Shown: positions 21,001 through 33,368 of the stretch, piece after piece
How positions within the stretch are numbered: position 1 is the first letter of the stretch
Layout of the letters: each line of letters begins with the position of its first letter
Assembly: GCF_001625215.2 (NCBI RefSeq)
Contig: NC_030389.2
Span: forward strand, 38,491,454 to 38,555,453
Source of the DNA: Daucus carota subsp. sativus
Taxonomy: Eukaryota > Streptophyta > Magnoliopsida > Apiales > Apiaceae
DNA: 64,000 nt
Direction of reading: 5' to 3'
The notes under the pieces: model-generated
Database searches by the model: none
The model's input: the letters and a program-made list of their open reading frames with translations, nothing else
What the model was told of the DNA's origin: nothing
Position numbers and translations under genes: made by a program

Positions 21001-21427
21001 AGAGCAATAACATCTAAAATATTTTTTTCCCGAGCAAAATTTTAATTTTCAGAGCAATTTTTTGCCTAGATTATAAAAATAATAGTAATACATTTCGGAC
21101 ATCATTTCATGAGCTTATCAAAAGAACTGAAATGACAATAATTTTATGACGGAGGAACGACAAAGTACCTCGGTTCATGACTTCAGGGAGCTCATACGCA
21201 ATGCGACGAGGGATACGAGACAGTTCGGTGGATTGCCACGACTCAGCAACCGAAACATGTTTAATACGCGACGATGTGGAGACATGGAAGACATTAAAAA
21301 CCAGAGCCGGAACGGCGAACCCAATCAAAACAAATAACAGCCGCTGCTCACGGAGCATGTACTTGATCAGAACCGAAACCGAAATCGAAAAACCGGAAGT
21401 CCGAGGTCTTCCGAGCATGTCCTCCAT
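18025..21427 (-). CDS. UXS: UDP-glucuronate decarboxylase (UDP-xylose synthase), membrane-anchored type
   Basis: Eight coding exons give 413 residues: 21427-21169, 20811-20513, 20262-20115, 19988-19909, 19832-19749, 19653-19579, 19132-19040, 18228-18025. The enzyme converts UDP-glucuronate to UDP-xylose for cell-wall polymers, using bound NAD. A short cytosolic tail and one membrane segment (about residues 29-48, [18 protein letters not shown]) indicate a Golgi type II form. The Rossmann motif [10 protein letters not shown] lies at 105-114, and [10 protein letters not shown] is followed by the catalytic Y241/K245 pair (SCYDEGKR). [11 protein letters not shown] and the C-terminal [15 protein letters not shown] are also typical. 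Seven introns are present; the second (20512-20263) has AT-AC ends with U12-type signals. Transposons sit in introns 1, 2 and 7. All exon phases agree. Confidence 0.95.
18659..18926. mobile_element. Fold-back element in last UXS intron
   Basis: A 268-bp near-palindrome: AGAGTAATTGACACTTTGCA pairs with its inverse at the other end, and the arms meet near 18790 around TTGATTG. Both arms include GCACCCCTTT/AAAGGGGTGC and CGATTTGGTCTCAAAC-type sequence. A-rich flanks prevent a firm target-duplication call. It would form a long hairpin in the pre-mRNA. Confidence 0.8.
20263..20512 (-). other. U12-type AT-AC intron (UXS intron 2)
   Basis: On the minus strand the exon ends ...AAGACTATT and the intron starts ATATCCTTCC, a perfect match to the U12 5' consensus ATATCCTT. 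It ends GATCAC before AAGACGAATGTG. A TTCCTTGAC branch element, matching the consensus TCCTTRAC, has its branch A about 14 nt before the 3' end. Joined, the exons read through [14 protein letters not shown], as in other UXS proteins. No GT donor in a usable position exists near the exon end. Confidence 0.88.
20330..20445 (+). mobile_element. tRNA-derived SINE-like fragment
   Basis: A box-A-like TAGCTGTCCCAGTGG and a box-B-like GGGTTTGAACCTC are spaced about 35 bp apart, followed by a T-rich end (CATCTTTTTT). This is the layout of a pol III-type SINE head. It lies antisense within the AT-AC intron of UXS. Confidence 0.5.
20909..21165. mobile_element. Stowaway-like MITE abutting UXS intron-1 donor
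   Basis: CTTCCTCCGTTCCC on the left and GACGGAGGAACGAC near the right resemble Stowaway ends; TA follows at 21166-21167 and precedes at 20907-20908. The right TA lies inside the GTAC splice donor of UXS intron 1, so the element forms almost all of that intron's 5' part. The right terminus is degenerate. Confidence 0.5.
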
Positions 21428-22386
21428 TAATACTTGTCACTTAGTAAAAAAAACAAAATGCAGTTGAAGAGGTTTAGGATGAAAAAAGATGGTGAAAGAA
21501 TTTAGTTGTGAAAGTGTAAAATGTATTGAGAGAAAGTGGAGAAAAAGAAGCAAGATTAAATTGCATGAAATTTCGGTCGTAGATGCGATAGCAGTGGAAA
21601 GTATAACCAGTTCAAAAGGGACACGTGGCAGTTAAGACTTGAAAGTTAGTAAGACTTTAACTAGATTCATGTGCATTAGGATAACCAAGTATTGTTCATT
21701 GGGAACTGCTGAATCTGCACCTTTATCGCGTATTAGTCGGATTGATATTACTTAAGAAAGCAGTAGAGTTACAGTTACTCTTTCGATTAATTAAGTTAAC
21801 ATAATTACCAGAATTTTATGTATGTTTAAGAAGTCGAACATGCTAGGTCTTTGACGGCTGGTGTCGAAAATCTTCTTGAGTGGAAGTCTTGGACGGCTTG
21901 TATGAGCTCTCCAACAAGTGACATTAGAGTCGATGTTTTGGATGGTTTGTGTCGAAAATCGACCCAACAAGTGACATCACAACTGATGTCTTGAACGACT
22001 TGTGTCGAGAAGCTTTTATTCGGATCGGGTGTCCCGCAAACAGAGTATCAGAGGTACAGTAAACTCGCATGTAATATCTATATTGTAAAAATAAGTGACA
22101 AAAAAACATATATATCAAAATGAAAACTTAGAAATGAGAAAACAAACAAAGTTGTACCACTGGAGTTTTGTAGCTAAAAAACAGAGCTACCGTTGATTTA
22201 CACAATTTCACAATTCACCTTTCCAATTTACAAGGGTGAAACAGAAACACTATGCAACTAATGTACATCTGTCCTATACTTTTTTGTGTAACTTTTTTAT
22301 ATTGTATCAACTTGAGGAAAAGGAGTAGCTATACTGCAATTTAATATGGTAGAATAGAACCCTTCTTTCTGCACCTCAATCTTCAG
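21428..22386. other. Spacer between UXS and LIN-like gene
   Basis: Probably includes the UXS promoter/5' UTR and the LIN-like 3' UTR. Around 21840-22030 an imperfect repeat built on GTGTCGAAAATC and CAACAAGTGACAT occurs about three times. Confidence 0.4.
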
Positions 22387-25300
22387 CTATAGGGGGATCC
22401 AGCCCTGTGATTTTTGGAGGTATAAAACAATGATGAGGATTACAAAATTTGTTTTAGTAAGGAAAAATGCTAGTACAGTTTATAGTAGATGAAGCTTAAC
22501 TCACCTTAATGAGTCCAGTCTCAGTACCACAGAGAACCATGTCATTTGCTGTGAGCAGGCTAGTTATCTTACTACCTGCTGATAGTCTTCCAACTTTGTG
22601 TTGTGTACCTCTCAGCCATATCTGGTTTGCGAAAACATATAAGAATATCAAGCAATATTAACATTGGAATCCGAGGGAGTTCATACACAGTCTGAAATCC
22701 GAGGGAGTTCATACACAGTCTGATGATATTACTCCCTCTATATCATTTTAACTGATGTTTGACCTTTTGACGCGTAGATTAAGGTGTAAAAAAGTAATAG
22801 TTACACTCAACATAAAAATTTAATTCTTATATCAAATTAATGTTTAGATTCTAAACTTTTACTTGCTATAAATTTCATAAAAAAATAATTAGGTTTAGAT
22901 GTGATATTTTTAGTATCTTAAAATATGTGTCAAAAAGTCAAATATCAGTTAAAATGAGCCGGATGGAGTACTTTTAACTAAGTTGTTTACTGTGAACGGA
23001 CGGGTAGCAAATAAATACTTGACTAACGCAAAGCAAAAACTTTAAACTTGATTGTTTGTCAAATTTTCTACAAAGTTTATATGATTGTGTGGTGTCATAG
23101 ACCGTTAAGATTGATCACCTGAAGACTATTGGCTGATGAATTGCATTGCAAGTAGATGAAGTCCTCGACTACTCTCATTGCTGTTATGGTTGTACTTTTT
23201 CCTGGCACTATTAACATTTGGGGTTTGCTGTTTCTTCTCCATTCCTGCAATTCGTACCATACCGTAACTGTTAACACTTTGCGCGATATGAAATTGACAA
23301 TATGAAGAAATGTATGGTCATCCTTACTTTGACAGAGGAACCCTCAACAACTGAACTTGCACTATATAACCAATCTTTATATAGTGCAATTGAGTTTATT
23401 GATTTTCGTTGAATCCTCCAGCTCCAAATAGGCGCTTTTAGCTCTTGATGACGGTTGTTTATTAGAGTCACCTCCTGCAGAATTCAAGAAATATTTTAGT
23501 AGGCATTAGTTTTTGGAAACGAATATAAACACTATCCAAGGCTGGAAATGACCTGTAAGCTTGAGTCCAGGCAACCTAAGTAGTATTTTCCTTCTTTCGC
23601 GTTTATGCACTTGACGTTTTTCTTCTTGTAAACATCTGTGTCCTTTTTAGATGTGTCAAACACCTAGAGAAGCAGTTTTTTTTTATTATAAGACAATCAT
23701 ATGCCAACCTACATATATAAATTCATCATTTTGAAATATATGAAGAGCTAAACAAAATCGTGTCAATGTGTTATTACCTTCATATTGTTACCTTGAGTAA
23801 CAACAAAAATCATATTGCCAGATGTATCTAAACTTTGAACTGAGCTTTTTGCTGCTATTACTTGAATGCACTCTAGTTTCTGCTCAATAATTTGCCACAT
23901 CTGTAACAAGGGGATGATAATTTACTAAATTATGTCCGAAAATTGAATTTTCTGGTCATCAAGTAACAATGAGAAACAGATAATGTTAGGCATACCCGGA
24001 TGGTTTTGTCAGCCGATCCAGTCAAGAGGCAATTCTGCGGTTCAAAAAGTGAAAAGCATGTCACTGCCTTTTTATGCGCCTTGATGTCTCTTACAAGAGT
24101 GGCACTCTGTCCCTTGATATCCCAGGCCTGTGAGAAAATACATGCAAGTTTGAATTCTCTGTCAAAGTTCAAAAGGCTCTCCTTGCTTCCTAAATGTGAT
24201 AATTTATAATAGCATCATAAGAACCTGACCTTGATCGAACCATCTGCATATCCACTATACAGCTCTCCTCTGAAGTAGATGAGTGCATTTACTGATCCAC
24301 TGCTGTTATTGCCCATCTCCAGAACTTGTGTATGAACACAAGATATTCTCTGCTCTTCCATTTGAACAAATAAAATGCATATGTAAGAATTTCAATTTAA
24401 AAATCTTTTCAGTTATCAAGTTCTATTTGCTTTTATGAAGGTTTTTTTCCAATGAAAATGGTTGTGAACTCTCTTACTCACCCATTTATCTGGTTGCAAA
24501 TAATCAGCTACTTTGAGTAATTCCTCAGCCATCCAGGTTATACTTGATAAGCGTCTTAAAGACTCTCTGACTCCTTCAGAGAAATGAACTAGCTTCTGCA
24601 TTGCTGTTGAAAAAAAGTTATCAGCATTGAGAAATGTCTTAGTGACACATAGAAACCTTGTGAACTATGATCTGCCATTTTAATATCTCTTAGTTATGTT
24701 AGGAAAGTGCGTAGTTTAGTTATCAACCATTTCTTTACAATAGTGACACATAGAAACATTTAGTAGTATGGGCATACCTCTACCAGAAGCATAATTATAT
24801 ATGCATAGACATGCTAGAAGTCTGTCTTCAAGTTCCAGTCCAGGATGCACATATTGCTCAATGGAATCAAGTAAAATCTCACAAGCTGAATATCTCAAGT
24901 CATTTGGGGTTTTCACAATCTCACACCCAAGCCATGCTAGCGTAATGAGACACTCTCGAGCAATCCTCTTTGAATTGCCCTGTAATCCTTTTACCAAAGC
25001 ATGGAAAACAGGTTTTCCAAACTTTATGATGTGTCTTGCAATTTTGCTGGACCAAGTGTCTGTCCCAGCATCCTGCATTTTAAATGGTATTGTACCAATT
25101 ACAAATAAGCATTCTTTAGATAACATATTTGCAATGCTACATTGACCATAATTAGCTTACTTGTATGCTTTGGTCTGACCAATCAATCTTTCTTATTATA
25201 TTCTTGTGATGCAATGAACTCAAACCAGCCTTCTTTACTAACCATGCTACTGTATATGGTTCGCCCGTCCAAGCATAGGTTCCACCTAGGTTTGATAGAA

Positions 25301-28300
25301 TGAATGCTGAGTTCTTTTGTGTGGCAGGAGTTTCATCACATGCCATTGTTTCAAGGATGATTTCCATGGCCTCTGTGCAATATATACTTGTACCAGACAA
25401 ATCTTCCTGAAATTTTTTATCACCTAGCTTGAATTAGGCAGACCACTTGTCCATAAAGGCCTTAAGCTTAAAATTTTGTAATACTATTATTTATACAAGT
25501 GCAAGATTTATATGAGTGCTATAACTGACACTGATTGTAACTATGCATCATTATATTGTTCTTACCAACATTTCAAAGTGGAGCAACAGATTTGCTGCTA
25601 ACAGTTTGTGCTCAGGCTGTGATTGTAATATCTGGAGCAGTGATTTACGAATATCATTGGTTCGTCCTTCTTTTTCTACAAGCTGCAGTAGGCTAATCGC
25701 TGATGTCCTGAGTTGCACAAATATAACATTAGTCCACTGTTTAACTGGACTCAGGCTTATGCCTGTCTGTCTGTATATTGATATGGAGCAATGATTCACG
25801 AATAATGTCTATCTGTATATTAATATTTGATAACATAACATATAGATAGAAAGCCTCATCATACCTTGGAATGCGAAGTATTTCATTGAAAAACTCTAAT
25901 CCAGCATATATAGCAGGCTTATGCTCACTTAACAGGAGAGAAATGACTGGAGCTATTGGAGTGAATTGCGATATTTGCTTTCTGCATTTTCCATCAAACC
26001 GCATACATCTAACAAGAACAGCAGCCAAAGAGATAAACTCTTGGAGATTATTTTGCTTTGGTGCGTTTAGTAGTCCACATAGCACTCTTGGTGAACTGAT
26101 TGCCTCCAAGTGCATGTTGTTTGTCGCATAATCACATGCAGTGATTAAAACTTCAATAATCATCAGTGATGCTGCAGGTGGTGTCAGCTTAGGTGAACTT
26201 AAACTACATTTCTGACTGTTTGAACTGCAGATAACTTCAAGAAGAACTGGTAAAAGTTCTAAATTATTTATCTCTGCAGGAGATGGATTGACAAAGTAGA
26301 TTAGTGTGGCAGCCTCGTAAACATTCCTTTTCAAAGCAGTTACCAAATCTGATAAACGCAATCCCTTCTTTTTTATATCCTCTACAACAGACTTGTTCAC
26401 TGAAATGATTGTAGAAAGTATAGAAACTGATGTTCTTATAACCCCTTCTTCTTTGGAAGTTGAAATTGCCATGAGCAGCTGATCTATGATTATATCCTTT
26501 AGCATAGAATATTTAGCTCCTGTTTTTTTGCTTAAGATCTCATAAACTGTTGTAATTTCGACTGTGTAATCCTCCTCTCCCAGGTTTTCAGAGAAGCATA
26601 GCTTGGAAATTAGCTTCTCAAGTACCCCCACTTGTTCAATATGGGAGTTCTCTTCAGGATGTAGAAAAATCTCATCAATGCTGTTTTCAGAACTAAACTT
26701 TTTCTTTCTTCTTGCTGAATTTCCTGGAGGATACTCCTGGGAATAATAGTAGTTCTGCAATGTTGCAGATCCTATTTGATCTGTTTGTTCAAAATCTTGT
26801 AGATGCATCCTTCTACGAGACGTTTCTTCTTCCATGTGGCTGTTTAAAAAAGTATGTGATTCAAATAATCCGGCTTCCAACTGGGATAAGTTTAAGTTTC
26901 TGAGTGAGCTAGAGAATGTTCCAGAACCAAATATAGTCATGTCTTCTCTGCGAATTACTGCATCCCACCTATGGATTGATGAGCTAGGAGATTGGCGATT
27001 CCTGGATAGGTAAATGCAAGCATGTTCAAAATTCAATATAACACTCTCTTACATCAAGCATAAGTAAAGAAAAAAATTGATGTATAAACTGAACTGATCA
27101 GAAACTTCTTCTGGATTGCCTGAAACTGTTCTTTCTAATCCGAACGAGGCCTCAGAAGCCTCTGCATATTCCTGATTTAATAAAAAATTTACAAGCAAGC
27201 AACTGGAGTTATATTTCTCAAATGAAATGACATAAATCATGAATAGATAAAGTTATCAAACTCTCTTTTAACATGGTCTGCTTTACGTAACTACCTGAAG
27301 ATCATCATCATCTATAAAATCAGTTCTTGAACTTGAGGATACTGGTGTGCTCGATTGGGATTCCTTAAGAATGTCTCGAAGACATCTGATATCTGAAGTT
27401 CTGCTCCTATCATCAACTAGGAGGCTCCTTAAGTATGTGGACACTTTGGACTCTTCTGCTGAAGCAATTGGTACTTTTTCTAGAGTGTCAAGGGGATGCA
27501 CCTTTTCAAACTGCATCAGAAAAGTAGTTTAAATTTGAAACTTTGTTATTCAAAAGATATGATATGTCTATATAGATGAAAGAAATGCACTAATGCTGCC
27601 CTAACATAACTTTCGCATCTTCCTTCTTTTGAAATGGTCATATGCACATTATGACTACACGAAGACTTGAACCCGAACGTACTGAAAAATGAGGCAAACC
27701 TCCAGTAATACAAGTCAATGACATTCTCTTCTTTCCTCTCTGTTGTTTAGAGCATATATCTATGTCCTAAATTTTCTGATCAAAGAATATACTGGAGAAT
27801 TGACAGGACTTAATTCAATAATATTATTCCCCTCACTCGAAAGCCCTTAATTCTGTTCGTTCTCAAGACCTCTGGTATCATGAAGTTCTCATACCATATT
27901 AAATTACCAGCTCTCCGTAAATATGTAGGTAGAGGGGCTTAATTAACATCATACATAACTAACGAATACGATAAGACTAATAACAACATCACTACAGATA
28001 AGAAGATTCAGGTAAGGCTCACGTTACTGTAAGCCTGCTGGCTGCATTCACGTTCTGGTGGATGTGAAGATTCCGAACTGGACTTCATATTTCTGTTCAT
28101 AATAAAAAAAAATATTATTAATAAAGATGAGATACCATGTAAATTTATCAAAGCTTCAAGCCTTCAGTTGAACAAAAATTTGACAAAACTTACAGTGAAT
28201 TCTCAGATTTATTATAATTATCAGGGAAAGTAGCAGAAACTCTGCGACTACGCGATGCATCTCCATAAAACATGACCTGATAATACATTAACCACCCCTT

Positions 28301-28960
28301 ATATTGCTTTGCCACCAATCTCAATCCCTCACCAATTTCACCTTCACAACTGACATGATTCATTGCCCCTGATTTTGTTCTTGCATTCACCCCGGACACA
28401 CTGCATGACTCGAAAATATTCGTGCACAACTTAGGAGCAAAATCCTTAAAGACAATCATAGGTGACACCATCAGGGCTTGAAGAAAATGTATAGCCACTT
28501 GCCACTCATCATTCTGCAGCTTGCGAACCAATGAAAGATAAAAATACGAACAACAAACCAAATAACAGTTCCGGATTTCAGCTGTGACTCCATGCTCACT
28601 AAGCAAAGCTGGCACTTGCAGCATTTTCTCTGCATTTTTAAGCCTGACAACCCTCTCTTCTGCATTATCCTTAGCCTGAATCGCGGCCTCAATGCTCTCG
28701 ATCCCCCAGTAAAGATTCGATATGATCGACTGCTCTGAGAACTCAAAGAATTCTTGTTTTCCAGTCTTGAGCCTGGAACCACATTTATGTTTCACATTCT
28801 TTCTTGCCTTATCATCCCCTATAAACTCATCCAAGTACTCATTTATCTTGCTCACAAGTACCTGTATCGAATTAAGGCCAGGCTTTCGATGATCATGAGG
28901 TGCAATGTAGCAAGAAGATGAGGAAGAGTAAGAAGTGGAAGCTAGTGAAGTGTGTGACAT
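22387..28960 (-). CDS. LIN/CERBERUS-like armadillo-WD40 protein without recognisable U-box
   Basis: Seventeen coding exons give about 1322 residues: 28960-28194, 28092-28023, 27510-27295, 27171-27095, 27001-25865, 25707-25566, 25406-25161, 25072-24778, 24603-24482, 24352-24230, 24127-23996, 23900-23778, 23663-23553, 23474-23328, 23244-23119, 22621-22505, 22404-22387. The N-terminal domain (DEFIGDDKARKNVKHKCGSR, QEFFEFSEQSIISNLYWGIE) is that of legume LIN/CERBERUS. Those are U-box E3 ligases needed for rhizobial infection, with homologues in non-legumes. A helical armadillo-like middle and a C-terminal beta-propeller follow (GELYSGYADGSIK, HKKAVTCFSLF, GSADKTIR), ending GWIPL. The CPI-type U-box expected in LIN was not found, so ligase activity is doubtful. 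The donor of exon 4 (GTTCAG) and the acceptor of exon 10 are the least certain borders. Confidence 0.85.
22656..22723. repeat. Short tandem duplication in LIN-like intron
   Basis: The phrase AATCCGAGGGAGTTCATACA plus CAGTCTGA is repeated twice in direct orientation, next to the Stowaway at 22732. Confidence 0.7.
22732..22968. mobile_element. Stowaway MITE in LIN-like intron
   Basis: Ends CTCCCTCTATATCATTTTAA and the inverse ending GCCGGATGGAG, flanked by TA at 22730-22731 and 22969-22970. It lies in the intron between exons 15 and 16. Confidence 0.78.
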
Positions 28961-29014
28961 GGTTTCATCAAGGAGAAGAAGAGGTGAGTTTAAAGATAAG
29001 AAAGGGTGGTGAAG

Positions 29015-29023
29015 AAATATATA
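29015..29023 (-). promoter_or_regulatory. Putative TATA box of LIN-like gene
   Basis: TATATATTT on the minus strand, about 55-60 bp before the ATG at 28960. The open frame continues upstream only from a TTG codon, supporting the chosen ATG. Confidence 0.45.
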
Positions 29024-29039
29024 GAAATGAGACAATTGC

Positions 29040-30930
29040 TTGTGAATGTTTCAGCCTATCTCAAAACTTGATTGGTCCCTCTCTATCTCTATTATTATAT
29101 GTTGAGTTAATAGAGACAAAGTCAGTGAGAATGGTTAGATTCCACCAAAAGAGGGGAAGCTGGAGAAGATGACAAATGTTGAGGTTGTTATTACCATGTA
29201 TCTTCAACTATCTATTCATTCTTTCCTTTGTTTGTGCTTATTTCTTTATGTGTTTTTGTGGGATTATTGGTCACACTTTCCTAACTTTGTTGTTTCCATT
29301 GGAATCATAGTATTACTAGTAATTTTTTCTTACCTCTTTGAAAATATTCAAATCCTCGAAATCCCGTGAAGAGATTTAAACCCTCGACATCCTGGGAAAG
29401 AGATATTATTGAACCAAGAGGTCGTTGGTAGTATTAGTAATTTTCTACAGAAAAAATCAGTTATAGTGGGAACTGACAGTCCCATATATTTCTGTTTTTC
29501 ACCACTTTATAACTTTCATGCTTATTCAAAGGCAGTTTATGCAATTTTGGTAGCAAGTCTCATGTCAAAGAAAAGTGGAGTCTTCATATTTCTCCATACC
29601 GACAATTTATTTTCGGAGTCAAGAGTATAACTTGGGGGGGAAATAAGCCCTTTAAATTGAACACATCATCGAAATAAATAGTCACGGTGAGGTCGGAAAT
29701 GTCTCTGTTTCTTGTGTTCAGTGTTCTAAAAAATTTTGAATATCCCCGATTAATCTTTACAAAAAATCGATTACATTCTGATTTGATTAAAAATTTCCGA
29801 TTTATCCAAAAAAACTCCAATAAATTCTCTGTGAAATCCTAAATCAGTAGGTCAACCGATTAGTTCTCATTTCCGGTTTCTACAACGATGCTTGTAGTGC
29901 GTTGTTGTTGCTGCTGAATACCGCGAGAAATAAATTTCAACCAATGTACAAATAATTCAAGGCAAGCCAACCTAACACTAGTTGGTGATTATAATAGGCA
30001 GTACTCTTATTAAACACCATGGAAGTACTGGTAGCAGACTACCAGGTTGGTTGGATTGTGTGATTGCACACATGAAGAGATGGAGTGCTTCAAATTTGCT
30101 GTAATACTAGCGACTTTGACTTGTCAGAAAAACATGGAAAGCTGGAAGGAATACATGGATGCATATAATAATCAGTGAAGCCTTGGGAACCTGTGACTAA
30201 ATAGATAAATCTATAAGTCTCTGCTGTACCTGTACTTCACATTTTATACTATTACTGCAATCATTTTACTAGTGAATGATATTTTCCGGGTTTGGTCATT
30301 TTCGATTTTTGATCACCCCGAGAATTATCTCAGAATAAATATTGCATTGCGAGTTTATAAATTTGCTAAAAATAAAAGTCCCCCATGCAACTAAATACTT
30401 CAGTTTTTCACAGTTACTGCATGCAAGTCTGCAACAATGGCTGATTAATGAATGATTGAATGAAAAATTGCAATGACAGAAAATGTTAGCATTGAGTTTG
30501 TAAGCAGAGACAAAAGTTATGTGGGTGTCTATATGGTTATTGTGGACCATGTGGCAGAAAAGAGGAGGCTCTGGTGAAGTGTTTAATTAAACTTTGTTTA
30601 TTTTGATTCAAGACAAATTGTGTTATCCTTTTTGACCTGTCATGAATGAGACTTGACCAGTATCAGAGGCCAGGCACTGCAGCTCTGCAGCCCCATTCCT
30701 AGCATAAATTTAACCATAAATTCTATGTAAATTGATTTTTTCCCATCCAAACTAAACAGTAAAATATAAACATGTTGGAATGTGTAGAAAAACTAGTATA
30801 CTTTGACTCTTGACTATTTTTTGAAATTCTTCCGCACCTGATTCCGTCACTGTTAAGATATGTATTATTTGAGTTTCGGGTAATTTTTGAAAAAATTTCC
30901 GCACATGATTCCGGCACTGTTAAGCATTTA
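29040..30930. other. Intergenic spacer
   Basis: No gene recognised. Around 29715-29870 the phrase CAGTGTTCTAAAAAATTTTG with nearby CCGATTAATC/CCGATTTATC resembles the start of a hAT-like MITE also hinted at near 47100-47240. Confidence 0.35.
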
Positions 30931-31112
30931 GGACGTGTTTGGTTCATGATTGATGAGCCTGGTTAACGTGAATTGGAACCTCAAACCAATATGTTGATGT
31001 TTGGATTTATGGAATGGAAACCACTTTCCAACTTCATAGATAAATCATTCCTTCCGGGATACTCATTCTCATACCGCGTATTCACATTACTATCTACCAT
31101 CCAAACTCCCTC
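30931..31112. mobile_element. Harbinger-like MITE
   Basis: GGACGTGTTTGGTTCATGAT on the left and CCATCCAAACTCCCTC on the right form inverted ends. TTA flanks both sides, as expected for PIF/Harbinger (3-bp TWA duplication). Confidence 0.5.
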
Positions 31113-31302
31113 TTAGATTGGTTTTTGTTACATATCAATACTGAGAAAATGGAAACTTGAAAGGGCTTTAAAGGTAGAGAGGCTAGTAAGGTGAGGAACT
31201 AAAGATGTGCATGGATTGTAAGCTGAGCAACACTGCTGATAATTGATGTGATGGACCCCAAATTTATGTCTGTCACGGGCATAGCATTTTTTGTTGTTAC
31301 TA

Positions 31303-31553
31303 CTCCCTCCGTCCCCCTGAGTTGTATATATTGGGGGACGGGGACGCGACACGGACTTTAATGCTCCTGTTTTACATGGTTCTATAACTTATTTTTAAGA
31401 TTTTTCTTTTCTGAATAAAAGTTTAAATGTTATATTTTTATTCAGAAAAAGAAAATTTTAAAAATAAGTTATAGAACTATATTTTACAAGAGCATTGAAG
31501 TGCGTGTCGAGCAGTGAAAAAGAAACGTATAGAATTAAATGGGACAGAGGGAG
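31303..31553. mobile_element. Stowaway MITE
   Basis: Ends CTCCCTCCGTCCCCCTGAG and the inverse ending GGGACAGAGGGAG, flanked by TA at 31301-31302 and 31554-31555; internal inverted arms around TTCTGAATAAAA. Confidence 0.82.
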
Positions 31554-31562
31554 TACTACTTA

Positions 31563-31812
31563 GGGGCCGTTTGGCTGAGTTTAAAATAAGTGCTTATTGC
31601 TTAAAATAAATAAGTGGAGTAGAAGTTAGAAGGCAGACAAGACTTATAAGTGATTAAAGTGTTTGGCAAATAAGCAGAAGTCCTGAAACAAAAGCTAGCA
31701 TTCCTAGCTTTTTATAAGTGCTTCTTGACTTATTACACAAACAGTACGAAATAAGTGCTTCCAACTTATAAGCCCAGAAGTCGGCTTAAAAGCCGTAGCC
31801 AAACACCACCTT
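31563..31812. mobile_element. GGGGCCGTTTGG-type MITE
   Basis: Begins GGGGCCGTTTGGCTGAG and ends with the partial inverse GCCAAACACCACC. Internal AAGTGGAGTAGAAG and GCTTCTTGACTT match the copies at 17177 and 46384. Confidence 0.62.
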
Positions 31813-31815
31813 AGA

Positions 31816-33038
31816 CCCTCCCTATTTTCCAAATATCATATGGCCATGCAATCTAATACATATCATTATTCACATGTCAACTCTCAAGCTACATCACAGA
31901 TTTATCTATAAATCTCATGTTATTCCCTAGATTAGATTAGATGCTCCAATCTTTCACCTAAAGAAAATGACAGTTTATCTGCTGATTGAATGAATTTACA
32001 CTGGTTGATTCTGCAGAAATATCGACCGATTATGATTTTTATTATTACCAGTCGAATTTTCTGCTGGGCCGAAAATATAAAAGATTTTACATTTCTCTTG
32101 GTTGATAATGAAAGTTAAAAGACCTCGGTGATATTGAATTTTTTCAAATTATATTTCTTTTGAGTAGAAAAGTCAATTGTTTACATTAAGGGACGGAGCT
32201 CGGCACGTATTTTAAGTCTTTCATAAAATATAATTTGAACTTTTAAATGCACCTTAAAAAGTGTGTCAAGCAGTTTAAAAAAAAGTGTAAAGAAATGAGA
32301 AGGACAGAGGGAGTAATTTCGATAGGGTACGATCAGGCTCAGCCACGGGCAATGGACACAGGATTGCCTGGTTGGTGCCAATCATTCACAATTGTCCCTG
32401 TAAAAGTCGAAATTATATTTAGTTGCTTTAACTTTATGGTCGGTTTTGACTATTTATAATTTTGGTGAAAGTGTGCAGCACAGTAGCCCTCAAAGATGAA
32501 GCACTGAGAAAAAGAGTGAATAGAAAACTGAAACCTTGCATGGAAAATCTTGTCACCTTTATAGTGCTGGGTTGTTGTAAGAGCACAAAAAGAAGAAGGC
32601 ATGAGCTAAAATCATTGTATTGGTAAAGTAATGATCAACACTAGTGTGTGTCTGAGTGTTAAACTAAAGTGAAGGTTGCCTGGAGAAAAAGAACAAGAAC
32701 AAATTGTTACATGAAAACACTATGATTAGTGTATTTGCCGACACACACACAACTTGGGGTTTGTTTTCTGAATATCTGACTGCCATCCAAATCAATGTCC
32801 GTTCCGGTATCTTCTGCTAATCTGCTGTTTTTGAGTCCCCTGCCTCGCGTTATAGTCCAGCGTCTACTTGTTATACTCGAGATAGGAGGTTTGAATCTTT
32901 GAAAACAGTCTTTTCATAAGGTATAAGGACCAGACCACGTTGATACGGAGTCTAGTGTACTAGGTACGATCTTTGTTCGTGTATATCGGACAATATATAT
33001 TATTATCCTTTCACTCACCTATAAAAACACTTGAGCTT
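31816..33038. other. Intergenic spacer
   Basis: Contains a partial Stowaway-like stretch (about 32187-32313, ending GGACAGAGGGAG) and otherwise nothing recognised. Confidence 0.35.
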
Positions 33039-33308
33039 TTAGAGCAACTCCAATTGGGGTGCCAAAAAGAGTGCCAAAGTGCCATGTGGCATGACGTGGC
33101 ATGACACTCTTGTTGGCTCTCCATTGGAGTGGAAGGGGTGCCAAGTAAAGTTGCCAACTTTTGGCACCCTCCTAAAATGGAAAGAAGTGTGTATATCACC
33201 CTAAAGCATATAGTTCCCTATCTTTTTATACTTATATTTGTTTTATTTAATTTTTCAAATTAAGTTATAAAATGATCAATATATGGTGAATAAATAATTA
33301 AGTTATAA

Positions 33309-33311
33309 ATA

Positions 33312-33365
<54 letters not shown>
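33309..33365. repeat. (TA)n microsatellite
   Basis: A nearly uninterrupted TA run of about 55 bp, with a shorter TA run at 34048-34072 on the other side of the nested element. Confidence 0.95.

Positions 33366-33368
<3 letters not shown>

Noticed and set aside
28961..29035. Upstream extension of the LIN-like frame
   Set aside because: It would start at TTG and overlap the probable TATA box; the first ATG is at 28960.
32850..32980. Box-B-like GGTTTGAATC with downstream T-rich sequence (possible SINE)
   Set aside because: No convincing box A at the right distance and no tail or target duplication.
33309..33365. TA repeat considered as CRISPR-like or functional array
   Set aside because: A simple microsatellite in a plant genome; no spacers or associated genes.
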